This document shows, piece by piece, positions 36,732-46,799 of a DNA stretch of 64,000 bases. Numbering within the stretch: the stretch's first letter is position 1; each line of letters begins with the position of its first letter. The notes below the pieces were generated by a model. It did not search any database and was not told where the DNA came from. It saw only the letters and a list, made by a program, of their open reading frames with translations. Both the position numbers and the translations under genes were made by a program. The DNA is from Brevundimonas vesicularis (GTDB lineage: Bacteria > Pseudomonadota > Alphaproteobacteria > Caulobacterales > Caulobacteraceae): the NCBI RefSeq assembly GCF_014204545.1, contig NZ_JACHLJ010000002.1, positions 372,001 through 436,000 of the forward strand, written 5' to 3'.

Positions 36732-37406
36732 TCACACCCGACACGCCTCCACGCATGCCCGGGCCAGCACCTCGGCCGAATCGGTCAGGGGCAAGGCGGC
36801 GTCTTCGGCGCTCAGCAGCAGCGGCACCTCGGTGCAGCCCGCGATCAGCCCGTGCGCGCCCGCATCCGCCAGAGCTTGAGCCAGCCGCAACATCCACGCC
36901 CGCGCCGTCTCGCCGACATCGCCGCGCTTGACCCCGTAGACCAGGCCCATGAAGACCTCGCGGTCCGCGCCCTCCAGCAGCACCGTCTCGACCCCGCGCG
37001 CCGCCAGCGCCTGCGTGTAAAGCCGCTCGCCCCCCGGCGTCGCCAGCACCCCGATCCGCTTAACTCCAGAGGCCGCCGCATCCGCCGTCGCCGCGATCAT
37101 GTCGATGAAGCCCAAGCCCCTCGCCTCGCACGCCGCGCGGATCCCGCCCGCCTGGGCGTGGGCGGTGTTGCACGGCATGGCGATCACCTCGGCCCCCGCC
37201 GCCGCCAGCCCCTCGGTCATCTGTCCCAGCACCACCTCGGCCTCGCCCGGCCGCGTGTTACGATCGGGCACCTGGGGGTTCAGGTCCATGACCACCCGGA
37301 TGTGATCGGCGTCGCCTTCCGCCGGCGTCAGCGCCTGCACCCGCGCCAGAAACGCCACCGTCGCCGCCGGTCCCATGCCGCCGATCACGCCCAGGATCTT
37401 GCTCAT
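36732..37406 (-). CDS. Aspartate/glutamate racemase family protein
   Basis: A 224-residue protein of the Asp/Glu racemase superfamily. Both catalytic cysteine regions are present: VIAMPCNTAHAQAGGIRA and LIAGCTEVPLLLSAED, and the N-terminus ILGVIGGMGPAATVAFL is the family signature. It could interconvert L- and D-aspartate or glutamate without a cofactor. It overlaps chrA by 4 bases and shares a run with a D-cysteine desulfhydrase, which hints at D-amino-acid metabolism; the link is positional. ATG 37406 was chosen because it begins the conserved domain. Confidence 0.9.
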   Translation of the reverse strand: MSKILGVIGGMGPAATVAFLARVQALTPAEGDADHIRVVMDLNPQVPDRNTRPGEAEVVLGQMTEGLAAAGAEVIAMPCNTAHAQAGGIRAACEARGLGFIDMIAATADAAASGVKRIGVLATPGGERLYTQALAARGVETVLLEGADREVFMGLVYGVKRGDVGETARAWMLRLAQALADAGAHGLIAGCTEVPLLLSAEDAALPLTDSAEVLARACVEACRV

Positions 37407-38605
37407 CGCATCACGCCCCATCCCACGACCGCAGCGGCGGCCAGAACTGCCGGCACGGCGTAGCGGCTCTTCCAGGCCCACGCCACCGCCAGGGCGACCG
37501 CAAAGATCGCCACCGCCGCCATCGACGGCGCCCGCTGCAAGGTCGACCAGCCCAACTCCACGCTGGTCGCCGCTATGATGCCAACCACGGCGGCGGCGAC
37601 CCCGGCCAGAACGTCATGCAGCCGCCGGTCCTCGACCACCGCCTCCAGCCGCTCATAGAAGATCATCGAAAAGGCGAAGGCGGGCGCGAACACCCCCGCC
37701 GTCATCGCCAGCGCCCCGCCCCAGCCAGCGACCACGAAGCCGACGAAGGTGCAAAAGATCACCAGCGGCGCCGGGATCACCCCCGCAAAGGCGATCCCGT
37801 CCAGAAACGCCCCATCGTCGATCAGCCCGCGCCCCACCGTATCGGCTCGCACATAGGGAATGGCGGTATAGGCGCCGCCGAACGTCAGCAGCCCCGCCCT
37901 CAGCCCCATCCAGAACATCGCGACCCAGCCGACGTCGCCCGCCGGCCCCGCCGTCTGTCCAAACACCGGCCCGCCGTCCCCCAGCCCGTGCACCGCAAAG
38001 GCTGCGAGAACCGCCAGCGCCACGACCCCGCCCGCCAGGCCGACCCGCCCGGCCCGAACCAGCACATAGACCGCCCCGCCCGCCGCCAGCACGATCCAGA
38101 ACGCCGCCCCGGCCAGGGTCGCCGCAAAGCCGACGACGGCGACGGCCCACAGCCAGCGATCCTCCAGAATATGCGAGCCGATCTTGCAGACGGCGCGCAC
38201 GATCACCGCGACCACCGCCGCCTGAACCCCCAGGAACGCCCCGGCCAGCAGGCTCACGACCGGCGACAGCGCCACATAGGCCCAGCCGATCCCCAGCATC
38301 AGGATCAGCCCCGGCAGCATGAACCCCAGGCCCGCCAGCAGACCGCCGATCCGCCCCCGCGCCCGCATGCCCATATGCACGCACAGCTCGTGCGCCTCCG
38401 GCCCCGGCAGGACCTGCAATACCGCCAGCAGCCGGTTGAACCGCGCGCTGGACATCCACCGATCCTGATCGACCAGCTCGCGCCGGATCATCGCGATCTG
38501 CGCCACCGGCCCGCCGAACGCCAGCAGCCCGAACCGCAGGAACCGCAGAAACACCGCCGCCAAAGACAGCGCCGGCGGGACAGGTTCGATCTCGCGCACC
38601 GTCAC
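37403..38605 (-). CDS. chrA: Chromate transporter ChrA (CHR family)
   Basis: A 400-residue membrane protein with two homologous CHR domains. The first has FGGPVAQIAMIRRELVDQ, WMSSARFNRLLAVLQVLPGP and EAHELCVHMG; the second has LLTFGGAYTAIPYVRAD with FAGVIPAPLVIFCTFVG. Long-chain CHR proteins export chromate in exchange for protons or sulfate. It is joined by 4-base overlaps to the DUF3253 gene before it and the racemase gene after it. No regulator gene is nearby. Confidence 0.92.
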   Translation of the reverse strand: MTVREIEPVPPALSLAAVFLRFLRFGLLAFGGPVAQIAMIRRELVDQDRWMSSARFNRLLAVLQVLPGPEAHELCVHMGMRARGRIGGLLAGLGFMLPGLILMLGIGWAYVALSPVVSLLAGAFLGVQAAVVAVIVRAVCKIGSHILEDRWLWAVAVVGFAATLAGAAFWIVLAAGGAVYVLVRAGRVGLAGGVVALAVLAAFAVHGLGDGGPVFGQTAGPAGDVGWVAMFWMGLRAGLLTFGGAYTAIPYVRADTVGRGLIDDGAFLDGIAFAGVIPAPLVIFCTFVGFVVAGWGGALAMTAGVFAPAFAFSMIFYERLEAVVEDRRLHDVLAGVAAAVVGIIAATSVELGWSTLQRAPSMAAVAIFAVALAVAWAWKSRYAVPAVLAAAAVVGWGVMR

Positions 38606-38862
38606 CCGCCGCCCCCGTCTTCACCGCCTCGAGCCCGCGCGATCCGATAGGGCCCCGCGCGCAGCGCCAGCGGCCGCCCCTTCCAGCTCAGTCGCACCGC
38701 GCCCGCGTCCACCAAGGCGTCCACCGCGGCGTGAACCTGCGGCATCGCCTCGCGCCACGCGCCGTCTTCGCCCGCGACCGCCCGCGCGACCTCGCTGGGG
38801 CAGACGGTGGCGTCCCCGGCCCTGGCGGCCAGCAGCGCCAGCGTCGCCTCGCGCGGGTCCAT
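38602..38862 (-). CDS. DUF3253 domain protein
   Basis: An 86-residue protein whose pattern (LLAARAGDATVCPSEVARAV then WREAMPQVHAAVDALVDAG and a basic wing-like end) matches DUF3253, a small winged-helix-like domain. It might bind DNA. It overlaps chrA by 4 bases and lies 14 bases after the D-cysteine desulfhydrase gene. Function is unknown. Confidence 0.82.
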   Translation of the reverse strand: MDPREATLALLAARAGDATVCPSEVARAVAGEDGAWREAMPQVHAAVDALVDAGAVRLSWKGRPLALRAGPYRIARARGGEDGGGG

Positions 38863-38876
38863 GACGGCCGGCGCGC

Positions 38877-39875
38877 CTACAGCGCCCCTTCGATCTCGGT
38901 CTGATAGCCGAACAGCCCCTGCGCCCCGCCGGTGTGCAGGAACACCACCGTCTCGCCCTTGAACTGCCCCGCCCGCGCCAGGGCGATCAGCCCCTTCATC
39001 GCCTTGCCGGAATAGACCGGGTCCAACACGATTCCGTCCAGACGCGCGGCCAGGGTCAGGGCGTCGATCACCCCCTGGTCGATCAGGCCATAGCCCTCGC
39101 CGACATAGTCGCAGTCGGCGACGACCATGTCGCGCGTCACCCGGCCCGGCTGGCCCAGCAGGGCGGCCGTCTCTTCGGCCAGTTTGAAGACGTTCGCCTC
39201 CTGCCGGTCCTTGGGCGCCCGCACCCCGATGCCCAGCACGGGAATATCCGCCCCCATGACCGCCAACCCGGCGACCAGGCCCGCATGGGTGCCCGCGCTG
39301 CCCGTCGCCGTCACGATGCGGTGGACCTCCAGATCCATCTCATCGGCCTGGACCACGATCTCGCGCGCGCAATCGACATAGCCCAAAGCCCCCATAGGGT
39401 TCGATCCGCCGCCCGGAATGACATAGGGCTTGCCGCCCCGCGCCCGCACCTCGGCCGCCGTCTTCTCCAGCTCGGCGACCATGTCCGTCCCGCCCGGCAC
39501 GGTGCGCAGGGTCGCGCCGAACAGCCGGTCCAGCAGCACATTGCCGTTGCCGACATAGTCCGTCGCCCTGGACCCCGTCCGCTCTTCCAGAATGATCTCG
39601 CAGGCCAGGCCGTGCGCGGCGGCCGCCGCCGCCGTCTGGCGCACATGGTTTGATTGCACCGCTCCTTGCGTCACCAGGGTGTCGGCGTCCTCTTCGAACG
39701 CCGCGCCCAGCAGGAACTCTAGCTTGCGGGTCTTGTTGCCGCCGCCGGCCAGGCCGGTGCAGTCGTCGCGCTTGATCCACAGATCCAGACCCAACTCCTC
39801 CGACAGGCGGGGCAGCGGCTCCAGCGGCGTCGGCAGATGGGCCAGGCGGATGCGGGCGAAACGGGCGAGATGCAT
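38877..39875 (-). CDS. dcyD: D-cysteine desulfhydrase (PLP-dependent)
   Basis: A 332-residue fold-type II PLP enzyme of the D-cysteine desulfhydrase / ACC deaminase family. The PLP lysine is in [18 protein letters not shown], preceded by [29 protein letters not shown] and [19 protein letters not shown] complete the cofactor site. It converts D-cysteine to pyruvate, sulfide and ammonia. It is first in a minus-strand run of six genes down to ribokinase. ACC deaminase is an alternative that cannot be excluded by eye. Confidence 0.9.
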   Translation of the reverse strand: MHLARFARIRLAHLPTPLEPLPRLSEELGLDLWIKRDDCTGLAGGGNKTRKLEFLLGAAFEEDADTLVTQGAVQSNHVRQTAAAAAAHGLACEIILEERTGSRATDYVGNGNVLLDRLFGATLRTVPGGTDMVAELEKTAAEVRARGGKPYVIPGGGSNPMGALGYVDCAREIVVQADEMDLEVHRIVTATGSAGTHAGLVAGLAVMGADIPVLGIGVRAPKDRQEANVFKLAEETAALLGQPGRVTRDMVVADCDYVGEGYGLIDQGVIDALTLAARLDGIVLDPVYSGKAMKGLIALARAGQFKGETVVFLHTGGAQGLFGYQTEIEGAL

Positions 39876-39968
39876 GGGACGGTTTCCTGTTCGCCGTCTT
39901 GATAGCCCGCGCCCGTGACATTCAAAAGCGCCGGACCCAGGCCGCTCGCCCTTCGTTCGCCCTCGACC

Positions 39969-40499
39969 TCAGCCCGGCGCGCCGGCCTCGGCCACACGCG
40001 TCGGCGCGACGAAGGCGGCGTCGCACAGGGCCTGGGCGAAGGCGTGGGACGTGACCGCCTGCCGGTCCATCAGGGCGTCCAGCACCCCGGCCCCCGCATC
40101 GACCGTCACGACCAGCGGATAACGCCCGACCACCTGACCGCCCTGCGCCGGATCGCGCAATTCGGCGGTCGCCCGCATCCGGTGTTCGGCGCGATCGCCG
40201 GCCAGAATGGCCAGGCGCGGCGCCCGGCTCAGCGCCTCTACATGGATGTTCAGGTTCAGCCGATGCCGGCCGCCGGCGCACAGCCCCATTTCGTTCAACA
40301 CCTCTTCGTTGAAGGTGTCGGCGAAGTCGTCCTCGGCGTCCAGCCAGCCGGTCGTGGTCGTGACGCTGCCGATCCGCGCCTGCTCGGCCATGGCGGGCGA
40401 CAGGGCCATCGGCGCGCCGCCGACATCCACCGAGGCGCAGGCCGTCAATCCCGCGCACGCCATGACCGCCAAAATGGCGGTCGTCTTGATCTGTTTCAT
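39969..40499 (-). CDS. Lipoprotein of unknown function
   Basis: A 176-residue protein with a lipoprotein signal: KTTAILAVMACAGLTAC, with the probable lipidated cysteine at residue 21. The mature part has no recognised domain; it ends with a segment containing HAFAQALCDAAF. It is divergent from the TIGR02587 gene at 40611. It is probably anchored in the outer membrane because the residue after the lipidated Cys is Ala, not Asp. Confidence 0.78.
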   Translation of the reverse strand: MKQIKTTAILAVMACAGLTACASVDVGGAPMALSPAMAEQARIGSVTTTTGWLDAEDDFADTFNEEVLNEMGLCAGGRHRLNLNIHVEALSRAPRLAILAGDRAEHRMRATAELRDPAQGGQVVGRYPLVVTVDAGAGVLDALMDRQAVTSHAFAQALCDAAFVAPTRVAEAGAPG

Positions 40500-40610
40500 C
40501 GTTCCCTCTCCCTCGATGACGCGACTAAGCTTGGCTGTGAATGAACACCGCCTGAACGCCGTTCGACAAGCGGGCCGGAGCCAAAGCCGGAGTCCAAGCG
40601 TTGCCGCCGC

Positions 40611-41441
40611 ATGACCACCGCCGCGCTCCCTTTGGATCTGCAACGCGAGCGCGCCTATGTCCGCGATCTGGGCCGCGCCTTCGCCGGCGCCCTGGTGTTC
40701 AACATCCCGCTGTTGATGACGATGGAGATGTGGGCGCAGGGCGTGATCATGGACCGCTGGCGGCTGCTGACCTTCATCGTCGCCGGCCTGCCGCTGCTTT
40801 ACGGCCTGGCCTATTACGCCGGATTCTCGAAACGGCGCGGCCCCGTCAACGATGTGCTGGACACCGCCGTGGCCCTGGCCGTCGGCTTCATCACCGCCTC
40901 GGTGCTGCTGATCCTGTTCGGTGTCGTCGAATGGGACGCGCCGCCGCGCGAGGGCCTGGGCATGGTCGCGCTTCAGGCCATTCCCGGCGCCATGGGCGCG
41001 CTTCTGGCCCGGCGTCAGCTCAGCGGGGACGGCGGAGGCGACACCGACGAGGATCAAGCCTCCTATTTCGGCGAACTGTTCCTGATGGCGGCCGGCGCCC
41101 TGTTCTTCGCCCTGAACGTCGCCCCGACCGAAGAGATGATCCTGATCGCCTACAAGGCGACGCCCGCCCACATCCTGGCCCTGATCGCCGTCTCCATTCT
41201 CCTGCTGCACCTGATCGTCTTCAAGGCCGGCTTCGCCGGTCAGGAAGAGGCCGATCATCCGATCAAGGCCTTCCTGCATTTCACCCTGCCCGGCTACGCC
41301 ATCGCCCTGGCCGTCAGCCTGTTCACCCTGTTCCTGTTCGGCCGCACCGACGGCCATGCCGTCGCCGGCGTGGTCCAGACCATGGTCGTCCTGGGCTTCC
41401 CCGCCGCCATCGGCGCCGCCGCCGCCCGTCTGTTGGTCTGA
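40611..41441 (+). CDS. TIGR02587 family membrane protein
   Basis: A 276-residue membrane protein with six to seven helices. Segments GRAFAGALVFNIPLLMTMEM and FFALNVAPTEEMILIAYK are those of the TIGR02587 (DUF2391-like) family. It is followed 4 bases later by a TIGR02588 gene; the two families are usually found together. The pair has no known function. Conserved acidic residues in membrane segments (TMEMW, PTEEM) suggest a transport role, which is speculation. Confidence 0.87.
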   Translation: MTTAALPLDLQRERAYVRDLGRAFAGALVFNIPLLMTMEMWAQGVIMDRWRLLTFIVAGLPLLYGLAYYAGFSKRRGPVNDVLDTAVALAVGFITASVLLILFGVVEWDAPPREGLGMVALQAIPGAMGALLARRQLSGDGGGDTDEDQASYFGELFLMAAGALFFALNVAPTEEMILIAYKATPAHILALIAVSILLLHLIVFKAGFAGQEEADHPIKAFLHFTLPGYAIALAVSLFTLFLFGRTDGHAVAGVVQTMVVLGFPAAIGAAAARLLV

Positions 41442-41445
41442 CCCC

Positions 41446-41823
41446 ATGCCCACGAAGAAGAAGCCCGCCGCATCGCCTCGCCCCCTGTTGCAATGGGGCA
41501 TGGCCTTGCTCGGCGCCGTCATCACCCTAACCGCCATCGGCATCGTGGTGTGGGAGGCGCTGCAGCCCACGGCGCCGCCCGCGCTCAGCGCCCGTATCGT
41601 CGCCGTGGACGTCACCGCCGCAGGCCAGGTCGCGACCGTCCGGGTCCAGAACGACGGCGACGACACCGCCGCCGCCGTGGATATCGAAGGGGTTCTGGGC
41701 GACCAGACCGCGACCGCCAGCCTGGACTACGTCCCGGGCCACGGCCACGCCAAGGCCTACCTCCGCTTCGACGCCGATCCGCGCGCGGCGGCCGTCTCGG
41801 TCAAGGGCTGGTCGGCGCCCTAG
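41446..41823 (+). CDS. TIGR02588 family protein
   Basis: A 125-residue protein with a basic N-terminus, one membrane helix (WGMALLGAVITLTAIGIVVW) and a small beta-rich exported domain (ATVRVQNDGDDTAAAVDI), as in the TIGR02588 family. It lies 4 bases after the TIGR02587 gene, its usual partner. It ends 7 bases before the convergent BLUF gene. Confidence 0.85.
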   Translation: MPTKKKPAASPRPLLQWGMALLGAVITLTAIGIVVWEALQPTAPPALSARIVAVDVTAAGQVATVRVQNDGDDTAAAVDIEGVLGDQTATASLDYVPGHGHAKAYLRFDADPRAAAVSVKGWSAP

Positions 41824-41830
41824 AGGGCGT

Positions 41831-42238
41831 TCAGGCCGCCTGGGCCAGAACCGCGTCCTGCATCCGCTCGATCGTCTGCTGAGGCGCGCCGGCGCCGTCC
41901 ACCGTGGCCCGCAGCGTCTCCTCCAGCGCCGGGGTCACGCGCACGCTGGCCATGGTCCAGCCGGAAAAGCCGCGCGTTGGGATCGGCTTACGTTCGATCA
42001 CCACCACCTCGTCATGGCGCGGATCGCCCGCCAGCCGCGTCATCAGCCGGTCCAGATCTTGCGCCGCGCCTTCCAGCACCTGCAGGAACCGTCCGTCGTG
42101 GATCAGCAGCGCCCCGGTCAGGTCGTCGCGCGCATTGTTCCGCTGCGACGTGGCCAGGATGTCCACCTGCATCATCAGGCTGTCCGAATTGCCCCGCGCG
42201 CGGCTGGTGTAGAGGACGCGTTCCAGGTTCAGGCTCAT
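41831..42238 (-). CDS. BLUF-domain blue-light sensor
   Basis: A 135-residue stand-alone BLUF protein. Residues needed for flavin binding and the photocycle are present: Tyr10 (RVLYTSRA), Asn35 (SQRNNARDDLTG) and Gln53 (RFLQVLEG), with a Trp-Met pair later (FSGWTM). Asn-to-Gln spacing is the usual 18; the loop after Tyr10 has one extra residue. There is no output domain, only a short C-terminal cap, so it probably signals by protein contact. No EAL, GGDEF or regulator partner gene is adjacent. Confidence 0.9.
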   Translation of the reverse strand: MSLNLERVLYTSRARGNSDSLMMQVDILATSQRNNARDDLTGALLIHDGRFLQVLEGAAQDLDRLMTRLAGDPRHDEVVVIERKPIPTRGFSGWTMASVRVTPALEETLRATVDGAGAPQQTIERMQDAVLAQAA

Positions 42239-42374
42239 ATCCTCGTTTCACTCACGCGACGCCGGCGCCCGGCTCAAGCTTTGCGCATAGCCCAATAAAT
42301 CCGACGTGCCTACAAGGACTTATGTGCGTTTTCGGACAACTCGACATCCGCTGCGACGCGGGTTAGCCTGCAGG

Positions 42375-44460
<2,086 letters not shown>

Positions 44461-44498
44461 GAGGCGAGCAGCATAGCTTGCCCTGGGAGGAATTTTCG

Positions 44499-45123
44499 AT
44501 GGCGCTAACGAGTTCTTGGGTGGGGGCGGCCAACCGCATCCCCGAAGTTTTCGGCAAAATCCGAGACGGGCAAGCACCTGCTCAAGTCACAAATCAGCTT
44601 CTGAAAGATTGGGGTTTTTCGTCCTCTGCCGATCGAGCCTTCTTGCCTCTCCTCAAGTCGTTGGGCTTCCTAACGCCTACCGGCCAACCAACTCAGAGAT
44701 ACCACGACTACCGAGATCATTCCCGATCACAAGCCATTATGGGCGAAGCATTGAAGGAGGCGTACCATGACCTCTTTCTCATCAAGGCGCATCCGACCAA
44801 AAGCGATCAAGCGGCTATTACGGGGAAGTTTAAGAGCTATCACAACGCTAGCGATGACGTGGCCCAACGCATGGCTAAGACGTTTTTTTGCGTTGTTAGC
44901 TCTGGCCGACCTCAATGGGACAGCAACGGGCTCCGCGCCCGCGCCACAGGAACCAGAAGGATCAGCCCCAGAACCTAGCGCGCCTAGCGCCGCTCCGGTC
45001 CATACGGTCAGCATGCCTGGAATAGGACTTCACTATAACATTCAGATCCATCTGCCAGCGACCAAAGATGTCGAGGTCTACAACTCGATATTCAAGTCTC
45101 TGAAAGAACACTTCGTTGAATAA
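44499..45123 (+). pseudogene. DUF5343 gene with an apparent frameshift at a T7 run
   Basis: The N-terminal part (MALTSSWVGAANRIPEVFGK, SADRAFLPLLKSLGFL, AIMGEALKEAYHDLFLI) matches DUF5343 proteins. At 44883-44889 there are seven T. Frame 1 continues from there into unrelated residues and stops at 44978. With six T the reading passes into the frame that ends at 45123 and gives FFALLALADLNG, a Pro/Ala linker, and the family's C-terminal block LHYNIQIHLPATKDVEVYNS. A strong GGGAGGA precedes the ATG. The gene is therefore a sequencing error, a true mutation, or a case of slippage. The intact product would be about 207 residues. It overlaps the next gene. Confidence 0.72.
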
Positions 45124-45697
45124 TGATCAGCTGAGATCCTATCTCTTCCGAGGGCTCCTATTCGAGTCTGAAGCAGCAATTTTTCAACGGGCCGGAATCC
45201 AGATCGGTGCAAGCGAAGCCGCTGAGGCGGAATCGCTCCTCGAACAGTCGCTCGCGCCTTTCAGCGTCCAGAGACGTAACGCCGCGTTGGATATGGCTCG
45301 GCTGTATGCCTTGCTTTTTTGCTTCGAGAACGAAATCCGGGATTTCATTCGCGAAAGACTTCAGGAAGCCGACGGCGACGACTGGCAGTCCACTTTACCG
45401 AACAAAATCATCCAGTTTGCTGAAGGCCGGAAAGCTACCGCATTAAAAGATTCGTGGCTCGAAGGACAGAAAACGGACATTCTAGGCTTCGTGGATTTCG
45501 GGCAATTGGGCCAAATCATCGTCGCCAAATGGGATTGTTTCAAGGACGTGGTTCCGTCTCAACACTGGCTTTCGCAGCGTATGGACGAAATTGAGAAGGC
45601 ACGGCACTTCGTCGCCCACAACAGGATGTTGTTGCCGAGCGAATTCGCACGGCTTTACATGTACATTTCTGATTGGAATCGGGTCATCGGTTTGTAG
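45116..45697 (+). CDS. Swt1-type HEPN domain protein (putative RNase)
   Basis: A 193-residue helical protein. The C-terminal half (FENEIRDFIRERLQEADGDD, FVDFGQLGQIIVAKWDCF, then EKARHFVAHNRMLLPSEFAR) follows the Swt1-like HEPN pattern; RHFVAH supplies the R-x4-H ribonuclease motif. It starts at TTG 45116, overlapping the DUF5343 stop by 8 bases; the ATG at 45123 is in another frame. HEPN proteins of this kind serve as toxins or RNA-cleaving effectors in defence systems. The partner role of DUF5343 is unknown. Codon use is visibly less GC-rich than in thiC. Confidence 0.75.
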   Translation: MNNDQLRSYLFRGLLFESEAAIFQRAGIQIGASEAAEAESLLEQSLAPFSVQRRNAALDMARLYALLFCFENEIRDFIRERLQEADGDDWQSTLPNKIIQFAEGRKATALKDSWLEGQKTDILGFVDFGQLGQIIVAKWDCFKDVVPSQHWLSQRMDEIEKARHFVAHNRMLLPSEFARLYMYISDWNRVIGL

Positions 45698-45710
45698 AGG
45701 GCGGTGATAT

Positions 45711-46112
45711 ATGCCTGTCGAGAGATGGTTTCTCCAGAAGGGAAACGGCCATCAAGTCGCCAATCGCCGAAAGGCCATGGCGTTCGTGGCCGAGATGTTG
45801 CCGGACGTCACGCCTCTCGACGAGCGGACGGTCGGCTTTCCGCCCTACGGAACCTGTCACTTCGCGGCCTACACCGATCCTCTTGGCGCGATGATTTCGA
45901 CGCCAAATCGCGACGACAACGTCTTCGGCACAAGCGATTGGCATGCCCGGGATCGGATCATGATGTTCCATGATTTCGGGGACGGTCGAGTTGGGCTCTT
46001 TGTCTGCCCGATCAAACCTCTATTCGAGCATCGGACCATCGGCCATCACGGCGTCAAGTGGCCAGACGTGATCAAGTTAGCGGAGTTTAAGCACGTCTTC
46101 AGGCCGGAGTGA
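45711..46112 (+). CDS. Orphan 133-residue protein in the accessory cassette
   Basis: No family is recognised. It is soluble with no signal or membrane segment, and rich in His, Phe and Pro (for example TVGFPPYGTCHFAAYTDP, HHGVKWPDVIKLAEF). The compact alpha/beta-looking pattern does not show a clear nuclease or kinase motif. It begins 13 bases after the HEPN gene and its TGA overlaps the ATG of the zeta-like kinase gene by one base (TGATG), so it belongs to the same transcript. Confidence 0.68.
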   Translation: MPVERWFLQKGNGHQVANRRKAMAFVAEMLPDVTPLDERTVGFPPYGTCHFAAYTDPLGAMISTPNRDDNVFGTSDWHARDRIMMFHDFGDGRVGLFVCPIKPLFEHRTIGHHGVKWPDVIKLAEFKHVFRPE

Positions 46113-46621
46113 TGCCCACCCTCGTCCTCCTCGCCGGACCGAACGGCGCCGGCAAGACCACCTTCATCAACGGCTTCCTGCGGGAGCGCACGGAGACGTT
46201 TCAGTTCGTCAATCCGGATGAAGTTGCCCGTGGCCTGACCGGCGACGGCCCGGCGCGCGATCTCGCGGCCGGGCGTCTGGTTTTGGAGCGGCTGGACGTG
46301 CTGACGCGCGCCGGGGCGGATGTGATTCTTGAAACCACTCTGGCGACGCGCTCGCATGCCGTTCGCATTCGGCATTGGCGGGCGCTCGGCTATCGGGTGG
46401 AACTGGTCTATCTGCGCCTGCCCAGCGCCGACTATTCGGTTGCGCGCGTCGCGCGCCGGGTTGCGCGCGGGGGACACGGCATTCCCGAGGAGACCCTGCG
46501 CCGCCGCTTCCTGCTCAGCGCCGAGTATCTCGAAACGACCTACAAGCCTGCCGTCGATGCCTGGAAAATCTACGCCAATGGCGACGACGGTCTCGATCTG
46601 CTAGATTGGGGACCGCGATGA
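46112..46621 (+). CDS. Zeta-toxin-family P-loop kinase
   Basis: A 169-residue protein. Walker A is LLAGPNGAGKTTFINGFL at the N-terminus; NPDEVARGL and the LETTLATRSHAVRIRHW region follow the zeta/PezT and related small-kinase pattern, with basic residues in VARVARRVARGGHGIPEE that could bind phosphate. Zeta toxins phosphorylate UDP-N-acetylglucosamine; chromosomal relatives like this may have other substrates. No epsilon-type antitoxin precedes it. Its stop overlaps the start of a 58-residue gene (ATGA). GC content is higher than in the first two genes of the cassette. Confidence 0.82.
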   Translation: MPTLVLLAGPNGAGKTTFINGFLRERTETFQFVNPDEVARGLTGDGPARDLAAGRLVLERLDVLTRAGADVILETTLATRSHAVRIRHWRALGYRVELVYLRLPSADYSVARVARRVARGGHGIPEETLRRRFLLSAEYLETTYKPAVDAWKIYANGDDGLDLLDWGPR

Positions 46622-46794
46622 ACAAGATGCTGATCGATCACGAGACCGCGCTGAAGGCCGCGCGCCGCGCCGCCGAGATGGCGAAGCATGGCACGCGCGA
46701 GGAGCAGTCCGGCAAGTTCCTGCCGCCTCCCGGCTGGAAGGGGCATCTGGTCACCGCCGCCGACGCCGCGCCTGCGCCGAAAAAACAGGCCTAA
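46618..46794 (+). CDS. Small protein, candidate antitoxin or partner of the zeta-like kinase
   Basis: A 58-residue protein with an N-terminal helix rich in Ala, Lys and Arg (ETALKAARRAAEMAKHG) and a Pro-rich end. It is translated directly after the kinase gene through a 4-base overlap. A partner or antitoxin role is inferred only from this coupling. It ends 5 bases before the palindromic element at 46800. Confidence 0.65.
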   Translation: MNKMLIDHETALKAARRAAEMAKHGTREEQSGKFLPPPGWKGHLVTAADAAPAPKKQA

Positions 46795-46799
46795 GCTTT

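Noticed and set aside
45123..45697. ATG 45123 as the HEPN start
   Set aside because: It is not in the frame of the HEPN protein; the in-frame start is TTG 45116.
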